A stretch of 64,000 nt of DNA from Bacillota bacterium (GCA_029781825.1 JAKOVY010000032.1:23438-87437); one strand, 5' to 3'. Counted from the first letter of the stretch, positions 1 to 12,327 are shown. Made by a program: numbers and translations. The notes: a model not told the origin generated them from the letters alone.

Positions 1-2
1 TC

Positions 3-407
3 CTGGTGCTGGTGGAAGCGGCCGGACCTGCATGCCACACGGGACATAACACCTGCTTTTACCGCAACCTGCAGGGGGAGGAGAAGGAACCCCGGCTCTT
101 TGACCCCGATGAGGTATATGCACCCGAAGCGGGTACGATCCTGAATGAGCTGCAGGAGGTAATCCGGGCTCGCTATAAAGAAAGGCCGGAAGGCTCTTAT
201 ACCGCCTACCTCTTTAATCAGGGCATCGACAAGATCCTGAAGAAAGTGGGCGAGGAGAGCGCCGAAGTCATTATTGCCGCCAAAAACGCGGATAAGGGAG
301 AACTCGTATACGAGATCTCGGATCTGATTTATCACCTGATGGTACTGATGACTGAAAAAAATATAAGCTTAGCCGACGTATTCAAGGAACTCCGGGGGCG
401 AAGGTAG
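3..407 (+). CDS. hisIE: Phosphoribosyl-AMP cyclohydrolase / phosphoribosyl-ATP pyrophosphatase, 3' part
   Basis: This is the C-terminal part of bifunctional HisIE, cut by the left edge of the window. HisIE carries out the second and third steps of histidine synthesis in the cytosol. The first visible residues, [13 protein letters not shown], match the end of the HisI cyclohydrolase domain with its metal-binding Cys. After a short linker, about 90 residues with [15 protein letters not shown] and [10 protein letters not shown] match the MazG-like HisE pyrophosphatase domain. The GTG at base 6 is not the true start because homology to HisI continues to the edge. HisIE usually closes a his operon, and the next gene is unrelated, so this is probably the operon end. 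Confidence 0.93.
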   Translation: MVLVEAAGPACHTGHNTCFYRNLQGEEKEPRLFDPDEVYAPEAGTILNELQEVIRARYKERPEGSYTAYLFNQGIDKILKKVGEESAEVIIAAKNADKGELVYEISDLIYHLMVLMTEKNISLADVFKELRGRR

Positions 408-500
408 AATACTACACATAATAACGCAAACAGGAGAGTTGGATCCGGGACCTCAACCATACCGTCCAATGAGCGGATGAACTGTCCTGGGAGGTACTTT

Positions 501-1421
501 ATGGCCGTAATAACCGGGTTTACGGGAACTCCTGCCTTACCCTCCATCGACTTTGACGAATGTTCCGGATGTGGATTATGTGCCCGAGTATGCAAGAGCG
601 AAACCCTCACCATGGAAGAAGGACAGGTGCGGGTTAACCCTGATTCAGTGCTGGGGTGCATTGGCTGCGGTCAGTGCATGATGGTTTGTCCTATGGGCTG
701 CCTGACAGTTGAAGGGAGGGATGTCTCGCCCCGGGATCTCTTCAGTGTTCCCGAGCCGGACCGACGGGCCACCCCCGACCAGTTGCAGGCGTTGCTTTTT
801 TCCCGGCGCAGCATCAGGGAGTATGATGAAAGGGAAGTCAATCGGGAGACTATAGATAAGATCGTTAACATGGCTTCCTCCGCTCCTATGGGAATTCCTC
901 CCTCTGATGTGGAAATCCTGATTTTTCACGGCAGGGAAAAGGTTCAGGCCTTTGCCGAGGATGTGATACAGTCTATCATAAAGAGCAGGAGGTATATCAA
1001 TCGCTTCACACTTCCTTTAATGCGTCCTTTTATTGGCAGGGAAGCTTGTGAACTTATGCAAAGCTTTGTTATTCCTGCGTTTGAAGCGATTCCCCGATTG
1101 CGTAAACAGGGGAAAGATTGGCTTTTCTACAGTGCGCCGCTGGCTATGCTCTTTCATAGCTCGCCTTACGCCGATCCTCAGGACTCCGTGGTCGCTGCAA
1201 CTTATGCCATGCTTGCCGGGCATTCGCTCGGGCTGGGCAGTTGCATGATAGGATTGGTATGTCCAGTTATAAAATATGATCGGAAGTTAAGAACGAAGTG
1301 GGGCATCCCCCTCAGGAATCAGCTGGGGATCGTCGTTATCTTTGGCTATCCTGATGTCGAGTATCAACGGGCCGTCCGCCGCCGTTTCCGGAACGTGGTC
1401 TTTGCCCGGGAAACGGATTGA
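501..1421 (+). CDS. Ferredoxin-nitroreductase fusion protein
   Basis: The first ~75 residues hold two 4Fe-4S ferredoxin motifs, CSGCGLCARVCKSE and CIGCGQCMMVCPMG. The rest (from about residue 95, SRRSIREYDER) is an FMN nitroreductase domain, including a SAPMGIPPSD loop and a Gly-rich GHSLGLGSCMIG segment near the C-terminus. This fused architecture is common in anaerobes and suggests ferredoxin-driven reduction of a small organic substrate, which cannot be named from sequence. The ORF track starts at 477, but GGAGGT lies five bases before the ATG at 501, so that start is preferred. It stands alone between hisIE and pcrA. Confidence 0.88.
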   Translation: MAVITGFTGTPALPSIDFDECSGCGLCARVCKSETLTMEEGQVRVNPDSVLGCIGCGQCMMVCPMGCLTVEGRDVSPRDLFSVPEPDRRATPDQLQALLFSRRSIREYDEREVNRETIDKIVNMASSAPMGIPPSDVEILIFHGREKVQAFAEDVIQSIIKSRRYINRFTLPLMRPFIGREACELMQSFVIPAFEAIPRLRKQGKDWLFYSAPLAMLFHSSPYADPQDSVVAATYAMLAGHSLGLGSCMIGLVCPVIKYDRKLRTKWGIPLRNQLGIVVIFGYPDVEYQRAVRRRFRNVVFARETD

Positions 1422-1592
1422 CAAAACGCGGGTGACCATCGTTGACAGCAAAGGGGTCAGGGTTACAGAAAGCGACGAGCCGCATAGGCTTTTGATTCCT
1501 TGATTTGGCCTGGTTTGCCGGGCAGTGTGCGAATACATAATGTTTCAACGTAATTTTAGTAATTAATCAGATAACATCTAGGGGAGACTGCT

Positions 1593-3716
1593 ATGAACAT
1601 TCTTGAAAACTTGAACGGGGCCCAGATTGAGGCGGTGACGCACCGTGAGGGACCCTGCCTGGTTCTGGCTGGAGCCGGAAGCGGGAAGACCAGGGTATTA
1701 ACCAGGCGGGTGGCTTACCTGGTGGAGCAGGGGGTATCCCCTCATCAGATCATGGCCATAACCTTTACCAATAAGGCGGCTCAGGAGATGAAGGAGCGGG
1801 TTATGGAACTGGTCCCCAGCTTCAACGGACAATGGATCCGGACTTTTCACTCCGCCTCTTTCCAGATCCTGCGCATGGAGATCGAGAAACTTGGGTTCCG
1901 CAAAGGATTTACCATCCTGGATGAGGGCGAGCAGAAGACGGTTATCAAAGAATGCCTGCGCGAGCTGCAGCAGCATGATACCAGGCCCGAGTTGATATCA
2001 TATTTGATCAAGCAGGCCAAGAACAGCCTGACTGAACCGGAGCAGTTCTTTGCTGGAATCAAGGCGGCTCCTCATCACCGCGATCTTTATACCCGGATTT
2101 ACCGGCTGTACAGCAGCCGCCTGCGGGAGTTGAACGCTCTTGATTTTGAGGACTTGATCGGGCTGACGGTCAGGCTTTTCCGCGAGTATCCGGCTGTTCT
2201 GCAGTCCTATCAGGAAAGGTTTCCTTACGTGATGGTCGATGAGTACCAGGACACCAATTATGCGCAGTTTGTATGGACCAAACTCCTGGCCGGTGAAAAC
2301 GGTAACGTGTTTGTGGTGGGGGACCCTGACCAGTCCATTTACAGCTGGCGGGGTGCCGAACCCTACAATATCGATAGATTTCTTGACACCTACCCTCAGG
2401 CCAAAGTGATCAAGCTGGAAAAGAACTACCGTTCCACCCGGTACATCCTGGAGGCCGCCAACGCCGTCATCCATAACAACACCGGGCGTATGAAAAAGGA
2501 GCTTTACACCGATAATCCCCGGGGAGAGAAACTGCTGCAGTTCGGTGCTGCCAGCCACCAGCAGGAGGCGGAGTTCATCGCCCAGTATATCAAGCAGTTG
2601 GTCAATGAGGGGAAATATCGGTACCAGGATTTTGCCATCTTTTACCGGGTTCACGCCCAGTCGAGGCCCATTGAGGAAGCCCTGAACCGCAATTTCATTC
2701 CCTACCGGATTGTGGGGGCCAAAAAGTTCTACCAGCGCAAGGAGATAAAGGATATCCTGGCTTATCTGAGGCTGGTTGCGAATCCCTCCGACCGGATGAG
2801 CTTCAGGAGAGCCATCAATGCGCCCCGCCGCGGTATTGGGGAAGTTACTATCCAAAAGCTGGAGGACCTGAGCACTGCCAGCATGAAACCCATTGTGGTG
2901 ACCCTGGGAAACATCAAAGAATTGAAAGGACTGTCCTCCAAAATTAAGAATGCCCTGCAGGAGTTTTACGGAATGATAACCTACCTGCAGGAACTCCAAT
3001 CTCAGGTTTCCCTGGCCCAACTCCTGGAGGAAACCTTGAAGCTCAGCGGATACGTTGAGGACCTGAAAACCAACCATCCTCTGGAAGCGGAAGAGCGAAT
3101 AGAAAACCTGCAGGAGTTGAAATCCCTGATGGTGGAGTTCGAAAGAGAAGGGCAGCGGGACCTGGCCGACTTCTTGACCGAGGTAGCCCTCCTGCAGGAA
3201 GCTGATGAGATTGACTATTCGGATGCGGTCATGATGATGACCCTTCATGGAGCCAAAGGCCTGGAATACCCGGTAGTCTTCATGACCGGCATGGAGGAAG
3301 GCATTTTCCCCTCCTACCGCGCTGAGACCCATGAGGAGATGGAAGAGGAGCGCCGGCTTTGTTATGTGGGAATAACCAGAGCCCGGGAGAGGCTCATTAT
3401 GAGCCGGGCAGTCAGACGCATCATGTATGGGGTCGACCGCGCCAATATGCCCAGTCGGTTCTTAAAGGAGATACCCAGCGATCTCTTTGTTCCCTTTAAT
3501 CTGCAGGGAGGTAAGATCAACCTGGTTCCGTCGAAGGTGGAAGGCCGGGTGAGCAACCTCCGAGAAGGTGACCTGGTGCAGCACCAGAAATTTGGACGAG
3601 GTATGGTGACCAAGGTGATGGCAGATGATATTGCTGTGGTGGACTTTGAGGAGTCAGGGATAAAGACGCTCAACACCTACATGGCACCTATGGTGAAACT
3701 GGTCCAGGAGGTTTAA
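1593..3716 (+). CDS. pcrA: ATP-dependent DNA helicase PcrA/UvrD
   Basis: This is a superfamily 1A 3'-5' DNA helicase used in replication-fork upkeep, excision repair and removal of RecA filaments. Visible motifs are Walker A LAGAGSGKT near residue 27, the Walker B/DExx segment VDEYQDTN near 212, QSIYSWRGA (motif III), the TLHGAKGLEYPVVF segment near 550 and YVGITRARERL (motif VI). The C-terminal 50 residues, from GDLVQHQKFGRGMV, form the tail typical of Gram-positive PcrA that binds RNA polymerase and DNA. The length of 707 is normal. GGGGAG precedes the ATG. ligA follows three bases later, the usual pcrA-ligA pair of Firmicutes. Confidence 0.96.
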   Translation: MNILENLNGAQIEAVTHREGPCLVLAGAGSGKTRVLTRRVAYLVEQGVSPHQIMAITFTNKAAQEMKERVMELVPSFNGQWIRTFHSASFQILRMEIEKLGFRKGFTILDEGEQKTVIKECLRELQQHDTRPELISYLIKQAKNSLTEPEQFFAGIKAAPHHRDLYTRIYRLYSSRLRELNALDFEDLIGLTVRLFREYPAVLQSYQERFPYVMVDEYQDTNYAQFVWTKLLAGENGNVFVVGDPDQSIYSWRGAEPYNIDRFLDTYPQAKVIKLEKNYRSTRYILEAANAVIHNNTGRMKKELYTDNPRGEKLLQFGAASHQQEAEFIAQYIKQLVNEGKYRYQDFAIFYRVHAQSRPIEEALNRNFIPYRIVGAKKFYQRKEIKDILAYLRLVANPSDRMSFRRAINAPRRGIGEVTIQKLEDLSTASMKPIVVTLGNIKELKGLSSKIKNALQEFYGMITYLQELQSQVSLAQLLEETLKLSGYVEDLKTNHPLEAEERIENLQELKSLMVEFEREGQRDLADFLTEVALLQEADEIDYSDAVMMMTLHGAKGLEYPVVFMTGMEEGIFPSYRAETHEEMEEERRLCYVGITRARERLIMSRAVRRIMYGVDRANMPSRFLKEIPSDLFVPFNLQGGKINLVPSKVEGRVSNLREGDLVQHQKFGRGMVTKVMADDIAVVDFEESGIKTLNTYMAPMVKLVQEV

Positions 3717-5708
<1,992 letters not shown>

Positions 5709-5824
5709 TTCCCCGCGCAGTCCGGGTGTCATATATACTGCCGCATGAGCTGCGCTCATTTCCGCCCCTTTACATATCCTGTCCCGTATCCTATCGATTT
5801 ATGGAATCCAATTTCATTTTCTGT

Positions 5825-5830
5825 TATAAT
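5825..5830 (+). promoter_or_regulatory. Candidate -10 box before gatCAB operon 1
   Basis: TATAAT lies about 35 bases before the gatC start. The -35 region is weak (TGGAAT at 17-base spacing). The surrounding string TATAATACAGGGCAT closely matches the string before the second gatC, TATAATACTGTGCAT, which supports a conserved promoter shared by both operons. Confidence 0.45.
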
Positions 5831-5865
5831 ACAGGGCATCAGAACTGGAACCGGAGGGTTAGGCT

Positions 5866-6150
5866 TTGGCTCTTACGATTGAGGAAGTGGAACACGTTGC
5901 CCGTTTGGCTCGGTTAAGCCTGACAACTGCAGAAAAAGAAATGTATGCCCAGCAGCTCAGTTCGATTCTCGATTTTTTTGCGATGCTTAACCGCCTTCCC
6001 ACCGACGGGGTTGAACCGTTGGCCCACGTCCTTCCGCTTTTCAATGTTATGCGAGAAGACGAGGTCGGGCCTTCGCTGCCCCGGGATGAGGCTATAGCCA
6101 ACGCCGCTATCACTGAGGATGGGCAGTTCAAAGTACCGAGGATAGTTTAA
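5866..6150 (+). CDS. gatC: Asp/Glu-tRNA amidotransferase subunit C (copy 1)
   Basis: GatC is the small scaffold subunit that wraps around GatA and holds it to GatB in the GatCAB complex, which converts misacylated Glu-tRNA(Gln) or Asp-tRNA(Asn) to Gln-tRNA or Asn-tRNA. The 94 residues have the family pattern [15 protein letters not shown] at the N-terminus and DGVEPLAHV followed by MREDEVGPS in the middle. The start is TTG behind GGAGGGTTAGG. gatA begins 11 bases after the stop. It is the first gene of a gatC-gatA-gatB operon. Confidence 0.95.
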   Translation: MALTIEEVEHVARLARLSLTTAEKEMYAQQLSSILDFFAMLNRLPTDGVEPLAHVLPLFNVMREDEVGPSLPRDEAIANAAITEDGQFKVPRIV

Positions 6151-6161
6151 GGAGGACACCC

Positions 6162-7613
6162 TTGGAACTCTACCAGTATACTGTTCAGGAAATCGGAGAA
6201 ATGCTGGCGCGGCGGGAAATCAGTGCCAGGGAAGTCCTGGCCTCGTCAGCCGAGCGCATCGCCCGGGTTGAGAGCAAAATCCAGGCGTTCATAACTCTTA
6301 CCCTGGATGAGGCCGAGAAGACAGCAAGAGACCTGGATGCCCGGGATAAGATGGGGGGACTCGCGGGAATCCCCTGCGGCATCAAGGACAACCTTTGTAC
6401 CCGGGGAATCAGAACCACCTGTGCTTCGGAGATGCTGGAAAATTTCGTGCCTCCCTATGATGCCACGGTGGTGAAAAGACTTAAAGACGCCGGAGCGGTG
6501 ATGGTCGGCAAGTTGAATATGGATGAGTTCGCTATGGGATCCTCTACTGAGAACTCCGGATTTTTCCCCACCCACAATCCCTGGGACCTGACCCGGGTTC
6601 CGGGAGGGTCCTCGGGCGGAGCCGCCGCAGCCGTAGCGGCCGGAGAGGTTTATTATGCGCTGGCATCGGATACCGGCGGTTCCATAAGGCAGCCCGCTTC
6701 GTTCTGCGGGGTTGTGGGGATGAAGCCTACCTATGGACTGGTATCACGGTTCGGCCTGGTGGCCTTCGCCTCTTCCCTGGATCAGGTGGGCCCGATAACC
6801 AGGACGGTGACCGACTGTGCTCTGGTTATGAACGCCATCTGCGGCCATGACAGCATGGATTCCACCAGCCTGAAGGTTCCGGTTCCGGATTATACAGAAG
6901 ACATTCAGAAAGGGATCAAAGGCTTAAAGGTAGGTTATCCCCGGGAGTACTTCCAGGAAGGAGTGGACTGGGGAGTCAGAGATACCATAATGAAGGCTCT
7001 CCTTAAGTTTGAAGAACTGGGGGCGGTGGTGGAAGAGACCAGCCTCCCCCACAGCGAGTATGCGCTCCCGACTTATTACATCATTGCTCCATCCGAAGCC
7101 AGCTCCAACCTGGCTCGCTTCGACGGGGTAAGGTACGGCTACCGTGACGGGAACGCCCAGGATACGGTGGAGATGTTCAGCAGCACCCGGGCCCGGGGAT
7201 TCGGCCCCGAGGTTGTACGACGGGTGATGCTTGGGACCTATGCCTTGAGTTCCGGGTACTACGACGCCTACTACCTGAAGGCCCTAAAGGTGCGGCGTCT
7301 GATTAAGGAAGATTTCGACCGGGCGTTCGAGCGGTATGATATTCTGGTTTCTCCCACAACTACCTCGACTGCCTTCCGGATCGGCGAGAAGGCCGAGGAC
7401 CCTCTGACCATGTATATGTCGGATATGCTGACCATACCGGTGAACCTGGCAGGGATTCCTTCCATCTCGATCCCCGGGGGTTTTCTGGATAACCTGCCGG
7501 TGGGGCTGCAGCTCATGGGCCCTCCCCTGTCGGAAGTGACTCTTCTCAAGGCGGCCTATGCCTTCGAACAGGCTGCCGGTTACCACCTGCGCACACCCGT
7601 ACTGGAGGTATAA
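6162..7613 (+). CDS. gatA: Asp/Glu-tRNA amidotransferase subunit A (copy 1, catalytically intact)
   Basis: GatA is the glutaminase/amidase subunit that releases ammonia from glutamine and passes it to GatB. The protein has 483 residues, the normal size, and keeps the amidase-signature catalytic triad: Lys75 in GIPCGIKDN, the cis-Ser in PGGSSGGAA and the nucleophile Ser in TGGSIRQPA. The ENSGF segment and [15 protein letters not shown] of typical GatA are also present. The start is TTG behind AAGGAGG. It sits between gatC and gatB with short spacing. It contrasts with the second GatA in this window, which has lost Lys75. Confidence 0.96.
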   Translation: MELYQYTVQEIGEMLARREISAREVLASSAERIARVESKIQAFITLTLDEAEKTARDLDARDKMGGLAGIPCGIKDNLCTRGIRTTCASEMLENFVPPYDATVVKRLKDAGAVMVGKLNMDEFAMGSSTENSGFFPTHNPWDLTRVPGGSSGGAAAAVAAGEVYYALASDTGGSIRQPASFCGVVGMKPTYGLVSRFGLVAFASSLDQVGPITRTVTDCALVMNAICGHDSMDSTSLKVPVPDYTEDIQKGIKGLKVGYPREYFQEGVDWGVRDTIMKALLKFEELGAVVEETSLPHSEYALPTYYIIAPSEASSNLARFDGVRYGYRDGNAQDTVEMFSSTRARGFGPEVVRRVMLGTYALSSGYYDAYYLKALKVRRLIKEDFDRAFERYDILVSPTTTSTAFRIGEKAEDPLTMYMSDMLTIPVNLAGIPSISIPGGFLDNLPVGLQLMGPPLSEVTLLKAAYAFEQAAGYHLRTPVLEV

Positions 7614-7617
7614 ATAC

Positions 7618-9069
7618 ATGATAAACGCCGAATATGAGGCCGTTATCGGACTGGAAGTGCATGTTGAACTCAAGACCAGGTCCAAGGCCTTTTGCAGATG
7701 CGCCACCTCTTTCGGGGCTCAACCAAACACCCATGTATGCCCCATCTGTCTGGGAATGCCCGGGGTCTTGCCGGTTCTGAACCGGCAGATGGTGGAATTT
7801 GCACTGATGACTGCTCTGGCCTTAAAGTGCCGGCTGGCTGACTACTGCAAATTTGACCGAAAAAACTACTTCTACCCCGACCTGCCCAAGAACTACCAGA
7901 TTTCCCAGTATGACATGCCGATAGCCACCGGGGGCAGTCTGGTGATAGAAACCGAGAACGGCCCGCGAACTGTCGGCATCAACCGGGTGCATATGGAAGA
8001 GGATGCCGGGAAACTGGTTCACAAGGGCAGCATAATGACGACTCCCTATTCCCTGGTGGATCTGAACCGGGCCGGCACCCCCCTGCTGGAGATTGTATCC
8101 GAGCCTGATTTGCGTTCCCCCGCGGAAGCGCGGATGTATTTGGAACAGCTTCGTCTGATTCTTCTCTATCTGGGGGTATCCGACTGTAAGATGGAGGAGG
8201 GTTCCCTGCGCTGCGATGCCAACATTTCCGTAAGACCGAAGGGGCAGCGGCAACTGGGGACCAAGACGGAAATAAAGAACCTAAACTCATTCCGGGCCCT
8301 GGAGCGGGCCCTGGATTATGAGATCACGCGGCAGATCAAAGCCCTGGCCAAAGGTGAGCGTATAATTCAGGAGACCAGGACCTGGGATGAAGAAGAGCAG
8401 GTCACCATGAGCATGCGCTCCAAGGAGGAAGCCCATGACTACCGTTACTTCCCGGACCCGGACCTGCCTCCTTTACATATAGACCAGGCATGGGTGGAAA
8501 GGGTGTTCAAGAGCCTTCCCGAACTCCCCGAGCAGGCCCGCCGACGCCTGACGGAGGAATACCGCCTGAGTCGTTATGATGCCATTCTGCTCACCGCATC
8601 CAAGGATATCCTGGATTTCTTTGATGATTGTGTTGCTCGGTACCCCAAACCCAAGGTGGTTGCCAACTGGATCAACGGCGACCTGGCTCGGCTTCTGAAT
8701 CAGAGCAAGCTGGAGATCAGGGAAAGCAAGGTAACGCCTGCATTGCTGGTCGGTCTCTTCAGGCTTTTGGATGAGGGGACCATAAGCGGGAAAATCGCCA
8801 AAGCGGTATTGGAGGAGATGTTTAACACCGGTGAGCCCCCGGATAAGATTGTGAAGGAGCGGGGTCTGGTACAGATCACAGATGAGTCGGCCCTGCAAGC
8901 CTTGGTAAGAGAGGTTATTAACGAAAACCCCACGGTGGTGGATGACTATAAAAACGGAAAGGATAAGGCCCTGGGATTCCTGGTGGGTCAGGTTATGAAG
9001 GCCAGCAAAGGCAAAGCCAATCCGGAAGCGGTCAACCGACTCCTCAAGGAAGAGCTATCCCGCCGGTAA
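7618..9069 (+). CDS. gatB: Asp/Glu-tRNA amidotransferase subunit B (copy 1)
   Basis: GatB is the kinase and transamidase subunit that activates the side-chain carboxylate of the misacylated tRNA and binds the tRNA. It begins with [13 protein letters not shown], followed by the zinc-binding cysteines CRC and CPIC of the GatB cradle domain, [10 protein letters not shown], and the Yqey-like helical tail ending in [13 protein letters not shown]. The ORF track starts at 7558 inside gatA; the ATG at 7618, nine bases after GGAGG, gives the usual 483-residue protein and matches the second GatB. It ends before a hairpin shared with the convergent GGDEF gene. Confidence 0.96.
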   Translation: MINAEYEAVIGLEVHVELKTRSKAFCRCATSFGAQPNTHVCPICLGMPGVLPVLNRQMVEFALMTALALKCRLADYCKFDRKNYFYPDLPKNYQISQYDMPIATGGSLVIETENGPRTVGINRVHMEEDAGKLVHKGSIMTTPYSLVDLNRAGTPLLEIVSEPDLRSPAEARMYLEQLRLILLYLGVSDCKMEEGSLRCDANISVRPKGQRQLGTKTEIKNLNSFRALERALDYEITRQIKALAKGERIIQETRTWDEEEQVTMSMRSKEEAHDYRYFPDPDLPPLHIDQAWVERVFKSLPELPEQARRRLTEEYRLSRYDAILLTASKDILDFFDDCVARYPKPKVVANWINGDLARLLNQSKLEIRESKVTPALLVGLFRLLDEGTISGKIAKAVLEEMFNTGEPPDKIVKERGLVQITDESALQALVREVINENPTVVDDYKNGKDKALGFLVGQVMKASKGKANPEAVNRLLKEELSRR

Positions 9070-9088
9070 TTCGCGGACACAGCAAAAA

Positions 9089-9122
9089 GGGGGACGGTTT
9101 CCTCGCGTATGAACCGTCCCCC
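9089..9122 (-). terminator. Rho-independent terminator between gatB and the convergent GGDEF gene
   Basis: GGGGGACGGTT and AACCGTCCCCC form a perfect 11-bp stem with a 12-base loop. Read on the minus strand it is followed by TTTTT, so it fits as the end of the GGDEF/HD-GYP transcript. It may also act for gatB. Confidence 0.75.
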
Positions 9123-9129
9123 GGTTAGT

Positions 9130-9224
9130 CTTTGTTGTTATTTGAACAGTAATCAGAAAGTACGGTTACGGCAGGCGTTGGGGAAAATGACAGCTTTGTT
9201 GTTATTTGAACAGTGAACAGAAAG
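9130..9224. repeat. Short direct repeat of the GGDEF gene 3' end
   Basis: CTTTGTTGTTATTTGAACAGT occurs at 9130-9150 and again at 9194-9214, each followed by a near-identical CAGAAAG. The second copy encodes the C-terminus and stop of the minus-strand GGDEF/HD-GYP gene. The first lies downstream of it, so the gene end appears to have been duplicated by slippage or local recombination. Confidence 0.7.
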
Positions 9225-11757
9225 CGTCGATGACAACCGGATCGAACTGGGTCCCGGACTTGCGTTTCAATTCTTCCAGGGCCTCTTTCTCGCTGATGGA
9301 CTTCCGGTAAACCCTGTCGGTGGTCATGGCGTCGAACGCATCCACCACAGCGAGGATTCTGGATATCAGCGGAATTTCCTCTCCTTTCAACCCCCGGGGG
9401 TAGCCTTCACCATTCCAGTGTTCGTGATGAGAAAGAATGTATTCCGCTATAATCGATAGTTCGGGTGAGTTTTGGGCAATACGATAGCCGATTTCAGAGT
9501 GCCTTTTCATTTCCTCCCACTCACTTGGGGAGAGCGGACCGGGTTTTTGCAGTATGCTTTCCCTTACGGCTACCTTGCCGATATCGTGCAGCATGGCCAA
9601 AAGGGTCAAATTGTCAAGTTCATGCGGTGACAGCTTTAACATTCTGCCAACCAGGTTACAGTAATGCTCCAGCCGTTTGGCGTGTTCCTCGGTCTCCATG
9701 CTCTTCTCGAAAAGCGTTCCCAGGAGGGTGTTGATAATGGTGTTGCGGTGGCTTCTTCCCTCCAAAAGCTTGCGGTGATACATCCGTTCCTCGGCTTCCT
9801 TAATGATTTGCACCAGGCTTTCGTCCTGACTGGTCTTTACCGCACAGCCCAGCGAAACGTTCAGGCTCATATCCCCGACGGATTTGTCACGACAGCGGGC
9901 GGTTATCCTTTCCATTATCTCCTGTGCCTGTTCCGCTGTGGTGCAGGGCAGCATGATGAGAAACTCGTCTCCGCCCCAGCGAGCAATAATATCGCCGGGG
10001 CGGCAGCTCTCCTGCAATACCTCGGCCATGCTTTTCAAAAGTTCATCCCCCGCCTGGTGGCCAAACACATCATTGGTGAGTTTAAGACCGTTTACATCAC
10101 CCATGATCACCGCCAGCGGCAGTTGGAACGAGTTGTCCAGCCGCATCATTTCTTCTTCGATGAACCTGCGATTGTAAAGACCGGTGAGGTGATCGTGATA
10201 ACTGAGATAAAGGATTTGCTGCTGGTGTTCTTTTTCGATGCTGACATCGCGGAAAACCATTACTACACCAAATGTCTGCCCGTGCTCGTCCTTTATCGGG
10301 GCGGCACTGTCCGCGATCGGTATCGTACGTCCTTCTTTATTAATCAATACGGTGTGATTGGCTACACTGACAATGCTTCCAGTCTGCAGAGCTTTGGAGA
10401 TTGGATCTTCAATTTCTTGACCTGTTTCTTCATTCCGGAGTAAAAAAACATCGGTGAAATACCGATTTTTTGCTTCTTCGTTGGTCCAGCCCGTGATTTT
10501 TTCGGCTTCTCTGTTCAAAGCAGTTATCCTGCCTTCCAGATCGGTTGTAACCACCCCATCACCAATAGAAATGAGGGTGGTGCGCATCAATTCCTTTTCG
10601 CGATACAGGTGTTCTTTGTATTTCTCCCTATCGGTCACATCGAAAATGATGGAAAACATCAGGGGCTCTCCGTCCTGCTGCTCAATAAGGCTGGTATAAA
10701 CATCTACCAGCCTTATCTCACCGTTTTTCAAGCGGTGTGGAGTAATGAAATACCGCTGTTTTTCCCTTAACGCCATCAGGCGCAACTGTTCCACTTCTTC
10801 GTTGGGGAGCATGTTGATGTCCTGAATGCAGAGAGAGGTTAATTCCTCGCGGGAATAACCGTAAAAATCGCAGGCAGCAGGGTTGCTATCTACTATCCGG
10901 CCGGTTATTGGTTCAATCAAGAGCATGACGGCGGTATGTTCATAAAACATGCTCTCGAGGCGTCGCAGAAGTTGATTTCTTTCCCTTTCAGCCCGCTTTT
11001 GCTGGGTGATGTCCTTACAGAAACCAACCAGATACTGTACCTTTCCCTGCTCAAACACCGGTGTGAGGGTAGTCAGCCGAATCTTTTCCCCGGTAGGGAA
11101 GAAGAAGTTGTCCTCGTAAGTATGGGCTTTTCCCTCATTAACACATCGCCGGTAATTCTCAATCGATATCTTTGCGGCTTCTTCACCGAATATGTCTACC
11201 GGAGTTTTTCCTTTTATATCGGTTAGTCCCGTCAATTTCTGATGGGCTGCATTGTTTCTTATGTAACGGAACTCGCCATTTTTTACTTCTACCAAGAATA
11301 TTGCATCATGAGTGCTGTTAAAAATGATCTCCAGGTCCCTAAAGAGCGATTCTATTCTTGCCTTCTGGTGTTCCAGGAGCTTCATGTTTTCTACTTCCGA
11401 CGTGATATCCTGGAAGATTGCTGTACAAAACCCTCTTTCCTGCGAAAAGGCCGTAATTCGATACCAACGTCCCAAACAATCAAAATAGCTAGTAAACTCC
11501 TGCTTTTGTCCAGTTTGGGATATGTCGCCATAAAAAGTGATCCAATCAAAATCGGAGGACCTTATTTCGGGAATGATTTCAGTCACTCTTTTCCCCAGTA
11601 TCGTTTCCCGGTTTAACTTGGTAATCGTTTCAAAGAAGGGATTTACATCGCGAAATATCATGTCAATTGCCTTGTTTTGATCATCGAACACCAATTGATA
11701 ATGAACGTAACCAAAGGGTGCCAACCTGAGAAGCTCGACAGCAGAAGCCGACGTCAT
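9202..11757 (-). CDS. PAS-PAS-PAS-PAS-GGDEF-HD-GYP cyclic-di-GMP enzyme
   Basis: This soluble protein of about 851 residues has no membrane segments. It shows four PAS-like sensor domains in its first ~520 residues, then a GGDEF diguanylate cyclase domain with intact RWGGDEF and an upstream RPGD inhibitory site, then an HD-GYP phosphodiesterase with HDIGK and HHEHWNGEGYP. Both catalytic motifs look intact, so it could both make and break c-di-GMP in response to ligands or redox cues sensed by the PAS domains. The ORF track begins at 11799, but the ATG at 11757 directly follows GGGAGGGGGG and is preferred. It lies convergent to gatB copy 1 and divergent from gatC copy 2. Confidence 0.92.
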   Translation of the reverse strand: MTSASAVELLRLAPFGYVHYQLVFDDQNKAIDMIFRDVNPFFETITKLNRETILGKRVTEIIPEIRSSDFDWITFYGDISQTGQKQEFTSYFDCLGRWYRITAFSQERGFCTAIFQDITSEVENMKLLEHQKARIESLFRDLEIIFNSTHDAIFLVEVKNGEFRYIRNNAAHQKLTGLTDIKGKTPVDIFGEEAAKISIENYRRCVNEGKAHTYEDNFFFPTGEKIRLTTLTPVFEQGKVQYLVGFCKDITQQKRAERERNQLLRRLESMFYEHTAVMLLIEPITGRIVDSNPAACDFYGYSREELTSLCIQDINMLPNEEVEQLRLMALREKQRYFITPHRLKNGEIRLVDVYTSLIEQQDGEPLMFSIIFDVTDREKYKEHLYREKELMRTTLISIGDGVVTTDLEGRITALNREAEKITGWTNEEAKNRYFTDVFLLRNEETGQEIEDPISKALQTGSIVSVANHTVLINKEGRTIPIADSAAPIKDEHGQTFGVVMVFRDVSIEKEHQQQILYLSYHDHLTGLYNRRFIEEEMMRLDNSFQLPLAVIMGDVNGLKLTNDVFGHQAGDELLKSMAEVLQESCRPGDIIARWGGDEFLIMLPCTTAEQAQEIMERITARCRDKSVGDMSLNVSLGCAVKTSQDESLVQIIKEAEERMYHRKLLEGRSHRNTIINTLLGTLFEKSMETEEHAKRLEHYCNLVGRMLKLSPHELDNLTLLAMLHDIGKVAVRESILQKPGPLSPSEWEEMKRHSEIGYRIAQNSPELSIIAEYILSHHEHWNGEGYPRGLKGEEIPLISRILAVVDAFDAMTTDRVYRKSISEKEALEELKRKSGTQFDPVVIDAFCSLFK

Positions 11758-11986
11758 AAACAACCCCCCTCCCGAATTATCAACTTGCCAGACAACCAAA
11801 AAAAGGCCAGGTTTGACATGATTTTATTAAATGCGATGATAAATGGCAATAATGGCTTTGATGTTCTGTTATCTCGATCTGCACCCTGTATCCAAGTCCT
11901 CTGCCCCATATTTTGAAGATGCTCACTGTTATCCTATCCCGGAGGGCTTTTTCACTAGATTCTAGCAACCGGTTTGGCCTTTCTGA

Positions 11987-11992
11987 TATAAT
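11987..11992 (+). promoter_or_regulatory. Candidate -10 box before gatCAB operon 2
   Basis: TATAAT in the string TCTGATATAATACTGTGCAT resembles the string before the first gatC. No good -35 box is seen. The likeness suggests the duplication of the operon included its promoter. Confidence 0.45.
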
Positions 11993-12029
11993 ACTGTGCA
12001 TGAAGATTCGGGAAAGGGAGGAAAGGCCG

Positions 12030-12314
12030 TTGGCTTTAACCGAAAAAGATGTTGAACGCCTGGCCGTTTTGGCTCGGATAAACCTAACTGCAGAAGAGAA
12101 GGAAACATTCGCCCGGCAGATGAATTCGATCCTGGATTCCGCTGCCGTGCTTGATGAACTGTCAACCGACCGGATAGAGCCGCTCATTTATGTCCTTTCT
12201 CGGCATAACGTGATGCGGGATGATAAGGTGCGTCCCTCCCTGACCAATAATGAAGCTCTGGCCAATGCCCCCCTTAAAGAGGATGCTATGTTCAAGGTGC
12301 CGAGATTAATATAA
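12030..12314 (+). CDS. gatC: GatC-like amidotransferase subunit (copy 2)
   Basis: This 94-residue protein has the same length as copy 1 and the same family pattern, EKDVERLAVLARINLT and DRIEPLIYV followed by MRDDKVRPS. The ORF track starts at 11913, but the TTG at 12030 follows GGGAGGAAAGG and matches the copy 1 start exactly. gatA copy 2 begins 13 bases after its stop behind AAGGAGG, the same layout as operon 1. It presumably scaffolds the second GatA/GatB pair. Confidence 0.92.
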   Translation: MALTEKDVERLAVLARINLTAEEKETFARQMNSILDSAAVLDELSTDRIEPLIYVLSRHNVMRDDKVRPSLTNNEALANAPLKEDAMFKVPRLI

Positions 12315-12327
12315 GGAGGAACCCCTG

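Noticed and set aside
1998-3332. 444-residue minus-strand ORF opposite pcrA
   Set aside because: It is a mirror of the pcrA coding frame with Leu/Gly/Gln bias and no domain; pcrA is certain.
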